In this document: positions 7,612 through 18,100 of the stretch, one piece after another
Layout of the letters: the number at the start of each line of letters is the position of its first letter
How positions within the stretch are numbered: position 1 is the first letter of the stretch
Source of the DNA: Zelonia costaricensis
Taxonomy: Eukaryota > Euglenozoa > Kinetoplastea > Trypanosomatida > Trypanosomatidae
Direction of reading: 5' to 3'
Assembly: GCA_030849075.1 (NCBI GenBank)
Contig: JASAOO010003502.1
Coordinates: 17,378-81,377, forward strand
DNA: 64,000 nt
Translations under genes and position numbers: made by a program
Notes under the pieces: generated by a model
Seen by the model: only the letters and a program-made list of their open reading frames with translations
Database searches by the model: none
Told to the model about the DNA's origin: nothing

Positions 7612-10332
7612 TCACTCCACCGTCTCAGCTCTCTGGACGCCATCGGGCGTAGAAGCTGACGGCGCCCCGGCCGCCGCGCCACTGCCGCTCGCGTGGCTCT
7701 GCTGCTGCTGTTGCTGCTGCTGCTGCTCCCACATCGTCAGTCGCTGCTCGGCCACCTGCCGCTCCGCCTCGGCCAGTTCACGCACGGCCGCCTCACGTGC
7801 GAGTTGCGTCAAGTACACCTGCGAGCGGTACGCCTGCCGCTGCGCGTGGTCGAGCCGGTCGCAGTAGGGAGAAGGTGCGTCGCGAGAGTCCGGCGCACGC
7901 CACCCCAGCGGCTCTCGCCCCGCGCCAGCGCCACCCCACGGCGCCGTCCAAGTCGGCGAGGCCGACTGCTGCGGCGCTGCGTTGGTAGCGTCTGTTGTCT
8001 TGGGGGACGCGACTGGCGGAGACGGCGTCGACGTCGCGGGGGCGTTGCTGTGGCGCTGCGCTGACGGCGCACTCGCGGCGTCGCCGCGCGGCTGGGCGAG
8101 CAGGTCGTACAGGGCGGAATCCAGCGCGAACGCGGACGTGCACGGGCGCGCTGCCGCTGCTGTTGTCGGGGAAGGTCCGTGCGCGGCAGTGCTCGGGCAG
8201 GCCAGCATTGGCAGGGGCACGAGCCCTGGTTCACCGTAGCTGCTCCTGCTGCCGCTGCCAGTCGCCATCGCCGCCGACGCCGGGTAGCCGGCGCACGGAA
8301 CGCATGGGCAGCCCCACGTGGACGGCGACGAAAATCCGCCGTGCGGGGCAGCCGCCGGTTTACTCGACGCCGGCGCGTGCGCAGCGGTCCCGTCCTCGTC
8401 ACGGTGACGGCTGTGTGAGCGGCGATGCCGGTGGTGACGGTGGCTCTCGCGATCGTGCCGCTGCTGCTGTGCTTCTTGCGGCGACCCCACTGCCACTCCC
8501 GACCTGACTTCATCAGCACCACCGACCGTCGGCGACGCCTGCGCCTCCGCCTTCTCCGGCGCCGGCGGTGCCGCTACTGTTGTGGCGCTTGCCGAGGTAG
8601 GAGCCGTCGACGCGTACCAGTCCTCCCACGCCTTCAGCTTCTTGAGCGCGCCATCCAGCTGCGCCTGCAGGGCCGCGTCACTGTCCCGTACGGGGGCCGC
8701 AGCGGCGGGGGCTGTAGCGATCGGTGCCGCGGGTACCGTCGCGGCGTCCGGTGCCGATGGCGACGTGGTCGCGGCTACCAGCAGCTGCTGCCTGCACGTC
8801 TGCAGCTCGGCGGCGACGAGCTGGTACGACGTTCGCGCCTGGCTGAGCTGCGTCTGTGCGGCGAGCAGCTCCTCCGCCATGAGTCGCAGTGCACGCCGGC
8901 TCTGCTCGTCGACTGCGGCTGCAGCCGGACTGCTACCGCGGCGGAGTGGTGTAGACCGGGACGACGTGGCAGAGCTCGCCGCGGCCAGTGTGGCATTGCT
9001 GCCGCTGCCGCGGTCGTGCAGCTCGAGAAGGACGCGGTGCAGCAGAGCCTCTCGCTGTGCGAGCGTGTCGCGCAGCACGCGCACCTCCGTCTCAAGAGGG
9101 AGCTGCGGCGGCTCTGGTGGGGCTGTGGTGGTGGCTGGGACTACCACGGGCGGCGGCGCATGCGCGGCGTTGGCCATGGTGAGCAGAGGCACTGCGGCGA
9201 CCGTCACGCCGTCAGAGGAAGCGGCGCTGGCGACTGCTGCCACTGAAGTCGGACTCGGTGCACTTGTGGGGACGGGCAGCGCCGTCGTCGTCGTCGATGC
9301 TGCCAGCGCCGGAGTTGCACGAGGTGGTCCATCGCTGCTCATGGCCACCACAACGACCGGCTGCGGTGGCGCGGGTGGAGGCGCGGAGAGGGGCGTAGCT
9401 CTAACCTCCTGTGGCGCGGCTGGCGTGGCGCTGGGGAGCGCAGGCGTGGCGAGTGACGCCGTGCGGAAGGGGTAGCGCGCGAGCTCGGCGGTCGCCGCGG
9501 GTGATCCCGCTGCTGTTGTGAACGCCGGCGCACTGTGTGACCACGGCCGGTGACTTGGATCTGCTGAGGCCCACACCGTCGCGGCAGTGACAGCAGCAGC
9601 CGGCGCAGTACCCGGCGGTGCAGCCGCGGCCGCTTCGATGGGCGCCACAAGCGTGCCTCCGACGGCGCCCCCCTGCAGGGGAACACCGTTGGTGTTGCTG
9701 CCACGCAGCGAGGCCGGCGCGGGCGAGAGCTCCACTACGGCAGACGTGCTCGCCGGAGACGGGGCTGCGGCACTGGTGGCTGCTGCCGTGGAGTGGCTCA
9801 CGTGTGTGGAGGGGCGGGGTTGGGTGGGATCGACACGCTGCCCAAAGGCAAGACGCGGCCGTCCGTCGGCGCCGACGCCACCGCTGGCGCGGCTACCGCC
9901 ACTGTTCAATCGCGTGCGTACGGGATGTGCCGCCGCGGCGCGGGCAGGCTGTCGCGTGGGGGAGATGTGGACCACCGACGCGGGCCCGAACCGCACACGC
10001 TTCGCTGCTGCAGCCTGTGTCGCTGCCGTCCCGAGGCTGGCCGCCAGCCTCAGTTTCTCGTTCTGCGCCAGACCACCGCGAAGTAGCTGCACCTCCTGCT
10101 CCAGCACTCGCACCTGGGCTTCAAGGTTGGCGGTGTACGCCGCGGCGGGCCGCGGTGGGGCGGCGGTGGTGCCTGCGCTGTCAAGCGGAACAACCTGCCG
10201 GCGATCCGTTAGGGGTGCAACGGGTGGTGTCGGGGTGGGGAGCATGGAGGCGGCAGCGCTGGCACCCGCGGACGCCATAGTGTTGGTGGTGTTGGCCGGG
10301 AAGCTGGACGTGTGGGCGGTGGTGTAGCTCAT
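7612..10332 (-). CDS. Hypothetical 906-residue Ala/Pro-rich protein with coiled-coil segments
   Basis: I do not recognise the family. Short heptad-like helices are separated by Ala/Pro/Ser/Thr linkers: NLEAQVRVLEQEVQLLRGGL (about 68-88), LETEVRVLRDTLAQREALLH (about 410-430), a longer helix with LRLMAEELLAAQTQLSQART (about 478-520), LDGALKKLKAWEDWYA (about 555-572), and a C-terminal helix (about 822-868) with LAREAAVRELAEAERQVAEQ that runs into a poly-Gln stretch. An HRHHRHRRSHSRHRDED basic stretch sits near 640-660. The composition suggests a structural or cytoskeletal scaffold, but this is inference; there is no enzymatic motif. The ATG at 10332 is the first plausible start, and the next in-frame Met (residue 19) is an alternative. 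Confidence 0.82.
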   Translation of the reverse strand: MSYTTAHTSSFPANTTNTMASAGASAAASMLPTPTPPVAPLTDRRQVVPLDSAGTTAAPPRPAAAYTANLEAQVRVLEQEVQLLRGGLAQNEKLRLAASLGTAATQAAAAKRVRFGPASVVHISPTRQPARAAAAHPVRTRLNSGGSRASGGVGADGRPRLAFGQRVDPTQPRPSTHVSHSTAAATSAAAPSPASTSAVVELSPAPASLRGSNTNGVPLQGGAVGGTLVAPIEAAAAAPPGTAPAAAVTAATVWASADPSHRPWSHSAPAFTTAAGSPAATAELARYPFRTASLATPALPSATPAAPQEVRATPLSAPPPAPPQPVVVVAMSSDGPPRATPALAASTTTTALPVPTSAPSPTSVAAVASAASSDGVTVAAVPLLTMANAAHAPPPVVVPATTTAPPEPPQLPLETEVRVLRDTLAQREALLHRVLLELHDRGSGSNATLAAASSATSSRSTPLRRGSSPAAAAVDEQSRRALRLMAEELLAAQTQLSQARTSYQLVAAELQTCRQQLLVAATTSPSAPDAATVPAAPIATAPAAAAPVRDSDAALQAQLDGALKKLKAWEDWYASTAPTSASATTVAAPPAPEKAEAQASPTVGGADEVRSGVAVGSPQEAQQQRHDRESHRHHRHRRSHSRHRDEDGTAAHAPASSKPAAAPHGGFSSPSTWGCPCVPCAGYPASAAMATGSGSRSSYGEPGLVPLPMLACPSTAAHGPSPTTAAAARPCTSAFALDSALYDLLAQPRGDAASAPSAQRHSNAPATSTPSPPVASPKTTDATNAAPQQSASPTWTAPWGGAGAGREPLGWRAPDSRDAPSPYCDRLDHAQRQAYRSQVYLTQLAREAAVRELAEAERQVAEQRLTMWEQQQQQQQQQSHASGSGAAAGAPSASTPDGVQRAETVE
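7694..7735 (-). repeat. CAG/CAA repeat encoding poly-Gln
   Basis: A CTG-rich repeat on the plus strand encodes nine consecutive Gln at the C-terminus of the 906-residue protein, immediately after the terminal coiled coil. Such tracts are prone to length variation between strains. Confidence 0.8.
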
Positions 10333-10379
10333 GCGCAGCGACGCAAAGCTCGACGAGGTTCAATCTAGGGTCGGTCTAT

Positions 10380-10463
10380 CTGCCAACGCGCGCGTCGCAG
10401 GAGAGGAGCAGGCTGCACGGTTGGGGCAGCGCGATGGTGGCGATGGTGGGGGGGGGGGGGGGG
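10380..10463 (-). promoter_or_regulatory. Predicted trans-splice acceptor region for the 906-residue gene
   Basis: Two candidate sites are visible on the minus strand. A 16-base poly-C run (10463-10448) is followed by AG at 10414-10413. A shorter CT-rich tract (about 10412-10400) is followed by AG at 10381-10380. No ATG lies between either AG and the ATG at 10332. Confidence 0.35.
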
Positions 10464-11337
10464 CACGGCGATTGTGTGGCACGCCGCCGCGTGTATGTGC
10501 TGGTCTATGCGCCGAAAAGAAGCGTGAGAAGCGTACTGCCGCTTGTCTATGTGTTGTGTGTTTGTTGGGTATGACTCCACGGCGGCTCTGGCAAGCCAGC
10601 CTCCCCGTCGCTCGCTCTCTATTACTGTCAATACGAGACGTATGTCTATCCGTGCGTGTATGGGAGAGTGAGCGAATCGCGAGCGAACTGGTGCACCGTC
10701 GCGCCTTTGCGAACGCCCGCGTATGTGCGTATGTGCTTGTGTTGGCGACAGTGTGTGTGTATGTGTGTGCTGCAGGCGTAGCACCGCGACCAGCAACTTG
10801 TGAATCGAGACGAGTTGAGTGGGAAGAGAGAAGAGCGGGAGGGGGGAGGGCGGTTTGGTGGGTGCCTGCAATCCGTGAGAGGGACGCTGTTGCGCTACTG
10901 CACGGCAATCTCGAGGAGCACAGCCGCGAGCGCGGCTGCAAAGCGTCCGTCCGCAGCGTCCGGGGTCGCCAGCCAAGCTGGCTCGCGGCGCGTGGCACAC
11001 GCCACAGCCACGAGCAGCGGGACCGCCCGCAGGGACAAAAGCGGAGAGGATGATTCTGACGAGGAAGAGCGCGGAGAGGGGGTGCATGGGTGCACACGCT
11101 GCAGTTGAAAACTGCACACACACACACACAGACGCACACCTCACCCACACAACCGCTCCCCGCTGCTCACGTTGTGCCGCCTCTTGCAGGCACACTACCC
11201 TCCCTCTTCACCGCGTTGCTTGATGCGTGGAGCTCTCGTGACTGCCGCTGTTTCACAGAGAGAAGAGAAAGAAGACAAGGAGGGAACACAAGACAAGGCG
11301 AAAAGGAGGTGCGTGTGTTGGTCGTGTCCTTTTCCGC

Positions 11338-11352
11338 TTTTTTTTTTTTTTT
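11338..11352. repeat. Poly-T run (15) on plus, poly-A on the sense strand
   Basis: Homopolymer run inside the spacer. On the sense (minus) strand it is A15 and lies about 1 kb upstream of the 906-residue gene. Confidence 0.85.
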
Positions 11353-12008
11353 GCCCCACTTGCCGACACAACGCCGCTGCCCTGCGCACACCCCGCCACG
11401 CAGACGAGCCCGGCAAAGAACGGGAGCGGATGTCACTCACGCACACGCACACAGACACACACATGTGTGTGGGAGGAGGGGCTGGCACTCTGGCAGAGTC
11501 GGGGCACAACAGGCGGTGACAGCGGCGTCGGCGGCGATGGTGAGAGACAGAGGAGGAGGAGGGGTGAGCGCAGCCGAGCGGGAGGCTGGAAGGAAGGGTC
11601 GTGAGAAAGGTGGCGCACACCCTGCGGTGCGCCTATTTTCTTCACCTACTTCGCCACCACCACCACCGCAGTCAGGCCCACCAAACCACCCCAACAAACT
11701 CACACACATGCACACCCAACGCACGAACACAAACACGGCACACAACGACAACAGGCGCGGGGCCAGAGAACGGGTACAGGAGAAGAGAACCACCACAACA
11801 AAGAGAAACAAACTACACGGACGTCGAGGAAGGAGTGCTGCTTGCGTGAGCGGGGCACACACGGAATCCATGGCGGAGGTGCGTGTGTGTGTGTGTGTGG
11901 GGGCGAGAGAAACGCAACGCGAGACGGCGACTTTTCGGCGCCCGGTGCACCGCGGCCTTACAGAGGTAAAACAAGAAGAACTGAAAAAAAAAAGGGGCAT
12001 CGGTACAG

Positions 12009-12070
12009 TGGGGGAGGGGAGGGGGGAGGGGCGTGCCGGCACCGGGGGCGGGGTGGGGCGGGGGGAGGGG
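12009..12070. repeat. Dense G-run block with quadruplex potential
   Basis: The plus strand carries at least eight runs of four or more G separated by one to a few bases, around 12009-12030 and 12043-12070. This meets the usual G4 sequence pattern on the template strand, about 360 bases downstream of the stop of the 390-residue gene. Confidence 0.6.
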
Positions 12071-12430
12071 CGCGATCGACGGCGTGCGGCGAGGAGGTGG
12101 CGAGAGGGAGAGAGCGAGAGCGGCGAGTGGGGGACGAGACAGGCGGGCTGATAGGACGCGAGAGCCACCTCTGCAGGAAAAGCGGGCGGGGACGGGGACG
12201 GGGCGGTGAGGCAGTGCTCAGCTCCGCTTCGCACGCCTGTGAGCTCCATTTCATCGCCCAATCATTATCACTCGCTCTCTCGCACCCCCATCCCCCCCAC
12301 CTCGCACACGCCGCGACGCGCCACGGTGCCGGCACTCACAATGGAAGTGCGAGCGACAAACAGACGCAAGCAGTAGACACACAAACACACACGCAAATCC
12401 TAGCCGTAGGCCATGTTCTTCTTGTTTGTT

Positions 12431-13603
12431 TTACAGCTCATCGTTGTTCGCCTTGGGCGTGTTCTTCTTGGAGCCAGTCTGCGGCTGCGCCTCCTCCGCC
12501 TCGTCCTCCTCTGCCGGCGCGCTAGCCGCTGGGACGGCGGCCTCCTCCGCCTCCGGCTCAGCCGCAGCCGGCGCGACTTCCTCTTCCTCTGCCGCCGGTG
12601 GGTGAGAGCACAGCGCAGCGGCAATCGCGCTGCCGCTCGCCGCGGCGCGCGCGTTGTAGGCCTGGCGCACCGACTCCATGTTCTGCTTCGTCTGCTCCAC
12701 CTGCGCCGCCAGCGCCTCCTCGTCGCCGTCCTCCGCCGTCAGCGCCGTCGTCGGCTTGCCGTTGCGGTCCTTCTCGCTCGAGCGGATGCGTGCCGCGTAC
12801 GTGGGGTCCTGCAGCGCGCGGTACGCGTCGAGCTTCTTGCGCGCGATGTCGCGGGCCTCGGTCGCCGCGCGGGCCCCGGCCACGTCGTGCTCCTCCGCCG
12901 CAGGGATGTGCACGTTCAGCCCCGCCGTCGCCTTGACCACGGCCGCGCGCTTGCCCGCGTTGTAGCCCTCCACCGCCGCGGTGGACGGGTGGCTGCTGCC
13001 GTCCAGGTAGCTGACGTAGCCGCTGCCGTTGGATGCGAGGTACAGGCGGGTGCCCTTGCCGAAGCCCTGCACCGCCGCGTCGATCTCCGCCTGCGTGCGC
13101 TGCATGGCGGACAGGGCCGCGTTGAGCTCCTCCTCCTGGTCGCTATCCTCGTCGCTGTCGTTGAGCTTCCGCATGCGGGCCGCGTTGCGCTGCGCCTCCT
13201 CCTCCTCCGCCTTGCGGCGGGCCTCGTCCTCCTCCTGCTGCCGGCGGGCCGCCTCGGCGGCCTCCTCGCGCTCGCGGCGCTGGCGCTCCGCCTCCTCGCG
13301 GCGCACGGCCTCCTCCGCCTCACGCTGCGCGCGGGCCTCCTCCTCGCGGCGCTTGCGCTGCTCACGGCGGCGCTGGCGCTCCGCCTCCTCGGCACGGAGC
13401 TCCTCCTCTGGGATGAGGTCGAGGTCGCGCTTGATGTGGTACAGCCGCTCCTTCAGCTCCGCGATCACCTGCTGACGGTGGGCGTAGCTGTAGTTGTCGG
13501 CCTGCGCATCGTCGGAGCGAAGCAGGTTCGTGTCCACCTCCTGCGTCTCCGTCCCGTTGTACCCCATCCAGTTGTACCGCTGCGTCGTGATAAGAGCCGT
13601 CAT
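12431..13603 (-). CDS. Hypothetical 390-residue charged coiled-coil protein
   Basis: I do not recognise the family. Residues 1-45 are a polar N-terminus with RYNWMGYNGTETQEVDTNLL. Residues about 46-145 are a Glu/Arg-rich helix (ELRAEEAERQRRREQRKRRE and similar), a long single helix or coiled coil. Residues 150-160 are acidic (DSDEDSDQEEE). Residues about 180-290 form a better conserved-looking block with GKGTRLYLASNGSGYVSYLD and an ARKKLDAYRALQDPTYAARI helix. The C-terminus is Ala/Glu-rich and ends NNDEL; with no signal peptide this is not taken as an ER-retention signal. The frame is open 104 codons upstream, but that part is UTR-like, and the ATG at 13603 sits in GCCACC-ATG nine bases after a strong splice-like AG. 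A cytoskeletal or flagellar role would fit the composition but is only a guess. Confidence 0.87.
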   Translation of the reverse strand: MTALITTQRYNWMGYNGTETQEVDTNLLRSDDAQADNYSYAHRQQVIAELKERLYHIKRDLDLIPEEELRAEEAERQRRREQRKRREEEARAQREAEEAVRREEAERQRREREEAAEAARRQQEEDEARRKAEEEEAQRNAARMRKLNDSDEDSDQEEELNAALSAMQRTQAEIDAAVQGFGKGTRLYLASNGSGYVSYLDGSSHPSTAAVEGYNAGKRAAVVKATAGLNVHIPAAEEHDVAGARAATEARDIARKKLDAYRALQDPTYAARIRSSEKDRNGKPTTALTAEDGDEEALAAQVEQTKQNMESVRQAYNARAAASGSAIAAALCSHPPAAEEEEVAPAAAEPEAEEAAVPAASAPAEEDEAEEAQPQTGSKKNTPKANNDEL

Positions 13604-15105
13604 GGTGGCGAGCTGGGAAGTAAGAGGGGGAGGGAGATAAAAGTCAAGTAAATGTTGGCGTGGGAGAGGGTGGTCTGCTTTTGGGGAGAGGGGGGGCGGG
13701 GCTGCGGATGATGTTGATGATGGGGTGTGCTGATGGAGATGAGGAGACGAAAAGGAAGTGAGAAAGCGTTGAAGAGCGAGTGCAATGGGAACTGTGAGAC
13801 GGTGCAAGAGGTCCAAAGGAAGAGGAAGAGGAGGTGTAAGTGATGGAGCATCGGTGAGCGAGAAGGGAGGCGGGACTGCTTCGTTGGAGGATGACACGCA
13901 GGCACGCGCACACACAGACGCACGCCGTACGGCGAAACCCCGAGATCACCAGAGTGCGGGTGTGGCTGCAGCAGATGCGCGTCAGCGTTGAGTTCGACGC
14001 CGATGCGCGTTTGATGCAAGAGCGTTCGACAATTACAGCGTCGAGGTTCAAGACCGTTGGCGTGACGAAACGTCGACTGAATCGGCGTAAAACGGCACTT
14101 TTTCGAGTGCAGCGGCGCTGGCGGCCCGTGCATGAGGTGCGCCTTGCGACGGTTGAGCTTTTGCGTGCGTGTGTGTGTGTGTGTGTTTGCAAGCGGCGGT
14201 GGCAGAGCCAGCGCTGGCGCCGAACAAAAGAGGTTGAGGATGGACAGAGGCGTTTCTAACAGGTGGAGGCGGGCTGAGACGATACACACGAGAAGCGGAA
14301 TGGAAGTGTGTCTGCAGAAAAGAGAGAACAGAAAACACGCGGGAGAGGGGGGGGAAACACGTACGAGCATTGCCTTTTTTGTTATCTTCCAGTTCCCAAT
14401 GCTGCTCTATGGGTTTGTTTTTGCCAGTGTTTACGTCTTTGTGTGTCTGTGGCTGTGTATGTGTGTGTCGATGTCGCGGAAAGAGACGAGGCGACGTCGG
14501 CAAGCACGGCATTACTGGAACGGCACGCGCGCGCATGTGCCGACACACCATCACAGACACACAGATAAACACACAAAGCTATTCCTCGGCAAAAAGACAA
14601 ACGAAAAGCCGGCGCAACACAGCACGCCATGACTGACACATCAACCTCGCCTCATGGACACACATACACACACAGACATACACACCTACAGACACCCATC
14701 AAACCGTACAGCGACACACAACAATGAACCTTTCACAGCGGGAAAACAGGCGTCAATATCAAGAAAGGGGCTTCTATTCAACGGGGTAGAGCGTATGCAC
14801 CACGCGTGCGATGAGGCACAGACGGGGACTCCCTCAGCGGCGTCATGCCGGTGTGCCTTCAAGAACACAAACACAGACACACACAAACACGCAAAGACAA
14901 GAAAGAAAGCGCACCTTGCGTCTCTATTCGGGAGGTCTGAGGCACTTCACAAAGGGAGTGACAACGGAAGAGACGCTCCGGCGCAGTCGAAGCGGCGGCG
15001 CCATCACGTCAACCGGAACGACAAACACATCTAGCTGCCTCAACAGAGAAGACGCACCTCCGTCTCCGCCTCGCTCTCCTGCTGCCACCTCGGAGCGAGA
15101 CAGCG
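13604..15105. other. 1.5 kb intergenic spacer
   Basis: No gene is supported. TG-rich sequence lies near 14165-14190 and 14425-14470, and CA-rich sequence near 14555-14575, 14655-14700 and 14870-14890. The minus-strand frames are Ser/His/Thr-rich read-through of pyrimidine tracts. Confidence 0.6.
13613..13640 (-). promoter_or_regulatory. Predicted trans-splice acceptor for the 390-residue gene
   Basis: The minus strand reads a strong CT tract (about 13640-13615, with TATCTCCCTCCCCCTCTTAC-like content) followed by AG at 14/13 of 13614-13613, leaving a 9-base 5' UTR (CTCGCCACC) before the ATG. It is one of the clearest acceptor sites in the window. Confidence 0.55.
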
Positions 15106-18100
15106 CTACTCAGCTGTCGTGGCCGGCGCCGGTGGCTGGTACACGGCGGAGTGCGGCTGGCTGATGTCCCAGCGGGGCCGAACCGGGCTCGAGTTGAGCT
15201 CCGTCCGCCACGGCGGCGACACCGTGCGCTGATGCGGTGGGCGAGCCCTGCCCCCGCTCCCGTGTCGACGCTGCACCGGCTGCGAGGAGAGCTGCACCGA
15301 GGCTGGATGGTCGATGTGCACGTGCGCGTAGTGCTGCTGCTGCTGCAGCGGCTGGTATTGAGCGTAGTTCTCTTGGGTGGAAGACGATGGCTGCATGAAG
15401 CGCGCCTGGCGTCGCTGGTGCTGCGTCGCCTCGTGCTCGTCTTCGAGACGCAGCTGCTGCAGCCGGCGGTCCAGCTCCGCCAACGTCGGCACGCGGCGGT
15501 CGCCTACAGGGGGGATGAGGGCAATGTGCGCAGGCTGCGCGGGGCCGTACCGGTGGGTCTGCGAGACGGTCTCGCTGGTGACTGCCGAGGAGCCCGAGTA
15601 GGGATGATAGAAGTGTGTCGCGGCGGCAGGCTCATCCCTAGCAAGACGCGCCGGCTGCTGCTGCTGCTGCTGATGCGGCTGTCGGGGCAGCGGGGGCGGC
15701 GCCTCGTCTTGGTAGGGCGCCACCGGTGTCACGTAATAGCGGCCCAGCTTACTGGCGTGGCTCGCCTGTGCTGCGGCTGCGTCCTTCGCGACTTCACCCT
15801 TGCCGCCGCGGTTGCAGTGCTCGAGGTACACATCCCGCACAGGTGCCGCTGCACCAAGCGACGCCGCGCCCCACGGTTGCAGACGACGCCGCTGCTGCCC
15901 TTCCTCCGCCTCCTGCTCGCGCTGCTGCCGCCAGCGGTCGTGTGCGAGCTCCTCTGCCTTGCGCACGTCCTCGTAGACAACTTCGTTGCCCGCTGCATCG
16001 ACGACCAACATGGGAGAGAGGGACTTGATGTACGACTTGATTGAGCGCGTCATGGCGCTGACCGACGTCGCTGAAAGACCTTCCGCGTGGCCGTTCAGGT
16101 GCCCAGATGGGTCCGAGGGCCGAGGGGCGTGGCGGGCACCGGCGGCGGCCGTTGCGTGGCTCGGCCGCCGCTGCGCATCCTTGTTGCCACCCCGCCCGCG
16201 GCTGATCGATCGCGCGGGTTTGTACGGGCTCTGCACCGGGCCACGCGCGACCGCGGCACTGGCTCGACCATGCCGCAGCGGCACGGCGCTCAGCCGCCAG
16301 CCCCGACTGCCGCTCCGCTGCGGCGGCGGTTGCTGCGACTGGGACGCCTTCCTCGGCGCCGGCGGCGCGGCGGCGGCCGGGGCGGGCGGCATCAGCAGGC
16401 TTGGCACGAAGTTCCGCGGCGTCGGCGGCTTCGGCCGGCGCGGCTCGCCGGCGTCGTTGCCGCCCTCCCCGAGGGCCACGAAGAAGACCGGGAACGTCTT
16501 CTTGCGCTCCGTCTTGGGCTCCTCCGTGTCCGCCACGCCACCCGCCGCCGCCCCCGCGGTGGCGGCCGCAGGAGGCGATACTGCAGCGGCTGCATCGGCA
16601 CCGTCGGCGGCGTCTGGCGTGGATGCCGCGGGGTTGGTGGCCACAGCCTCTGCTGGGGCCTCGGGTGACGCGGACGTGACGGCGGCCTCACGGGCGATGC
16701 CCGCCGCTGCGGCCTCCCCCTCCGCGGCGGGCGCGAGAGCTGCTGTGCGAGCTGCAGGGACGGCTGGCAGTGGTGGTGGCAGTGGAGCTGCCGCAGTCGC
16801 TGACGTGGGCTGCCGCTGGCGCTGCGCCTCTGGTGTGCGCTGCTCCTCCTGCTCCTCCTCCTGCTTCTGGTGCTGGACCGCCGAGGCAGGGGCGCTGTCG
16901 GGTGCTGCGGTGCCGGCACCGTGCGAGGATGTTGTCCGGGTACTTGCAGAGGCACGCGCGGCGACGGGTTGCACCGGCGCCGGTGGAGCAGGCGGAGGAG
17001 ACTGCGTGAGGCCCTCTGGCTGACTTGGCGCACGCCGCTGCGGCTGTTGCTGCTGCTCGGGCTGCGGCACGTACTGGGCGTAGTACGGCTGGTCGAATGC
17101 GTGGGTGGGCTCAGCGGGTGCTGGCGCAGCGTGCATGTAGCTGGACGGGTATGGCGGCACGGCCGAGGGGGCGACAGCAGTGCCGGCCGCGCCGGCGACA
17201 GCAGCGCGGACCGAGTAGCTGAAGGGCATCGGCTGCTGGTGAGGTGCGACCGGCTGCTGCACAGGATAGGTGGTGACGAAGGCATCCGCCACATGCAGCG
17301 GCACCCCATCCTCGGAGAGGTAGTACGGCGCGGCAGCGGTCTGACGCAGCTGCTGCTGCGGGACTTGCTGAGGCTGTGGTGCGAGGGGGTAGGCGTACGG
17401 GTATGGGGCAGCCCCCGCCGCGAGCGGGTAGGCGGGGTACGCACTGCTGTAGCGCCCTTGCTGCCGCTGCTGCTGCGGCTGCGGCTGCGGCACCGCGGCC
17501 TCCGGCACCCCAGCGAACGGGGCGGCAGGCACACGCGCGGGTGCGCGGTAGGCCGATGGCGGGATCAGCGACGGCGGCGGCGGCGTCGCGTCGGGACGGT
17601 CCACAGGTGGCGAGGTGCTAATGTCGAAGCGGCCCACCCCGGACGCCAAGTCCATGTCATCCCCTGCGCGCTTGTCGTGGTAACCGACCACGCTGGGGGC
17701 GGCGGAGGAGGGAAAGGAGGTCTGCACCTGCTGCTCCGCCCGACGCTGTGCACGGCTCTCCTGCTGCTGTTGCTGCTGCTGCAGCGCGGTTTGCGAGGCT
17801 GCGGCAGCTCGCGTCGACTGGGGTACAGCAGCCACAGCAGGCGGTGCACTCGCACCTGCCGGGACGCCGCTCCCGCTCGCGTACGTCTTGCGGCGCGCGA
17901 ACTCGCGTAGCTGGGCGCGGTGGTGCGCGGTGCAGCACAGCTTGCGCGACGAGCCCGGCTCCAGGCCGCAGTGCCGGCAGATCATTTCGCCACACCGCCA
18001 GCACGCAGAAGTTGTATCGCTTCGAGAGCAGCGGGAGCACGCGCGTGCGTCATTCAGTGCCGCGCCGTCTCCTCGCCCTGACTGCTGCTGTTGCTGCTGC

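Larger units (their letters stand above)
10333..12430. other. 2.1 kb intergenic spacer
   Basis: No gene is supported. Contents: poly-G 10448-10463, TG-rich sequence near 10745-10770, CA-rich sequence near 11113-11130, a 15-base T run at 11338-11352, TG-rich sequence near 11884-11900, an A run near 11986-11996 and a dense G-rich block at 12009-12070. A minus-strand 80-codon frame at 10895-11137 has a hydrophobic Ala-rich end but starts in CA-repeat read-through and was not accepted. Confidence 0.55.

Noticed and set aside
10895..11137. Minus-strand 80-codon frame with an Ala/Leu-rich end
   Set aside because: It begins in CA-repeat read-through and is short. The hydrophobic end alone is not enough to call a gene.
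12431..12442. C-terminal NDEL of the 390-residue protein as an ER-retention signal
   Set aside because: No signal peptide or membrane segment is present, and the rest of the protein is a cytosolic-type charged coil.
12413..13651. Plus-strand frame of 412 codons opposite the 390-residue gene
   Set aside because: Its Leu/Arg-only composition mirrors the Glu/Arg/Ala helix on the other strand.
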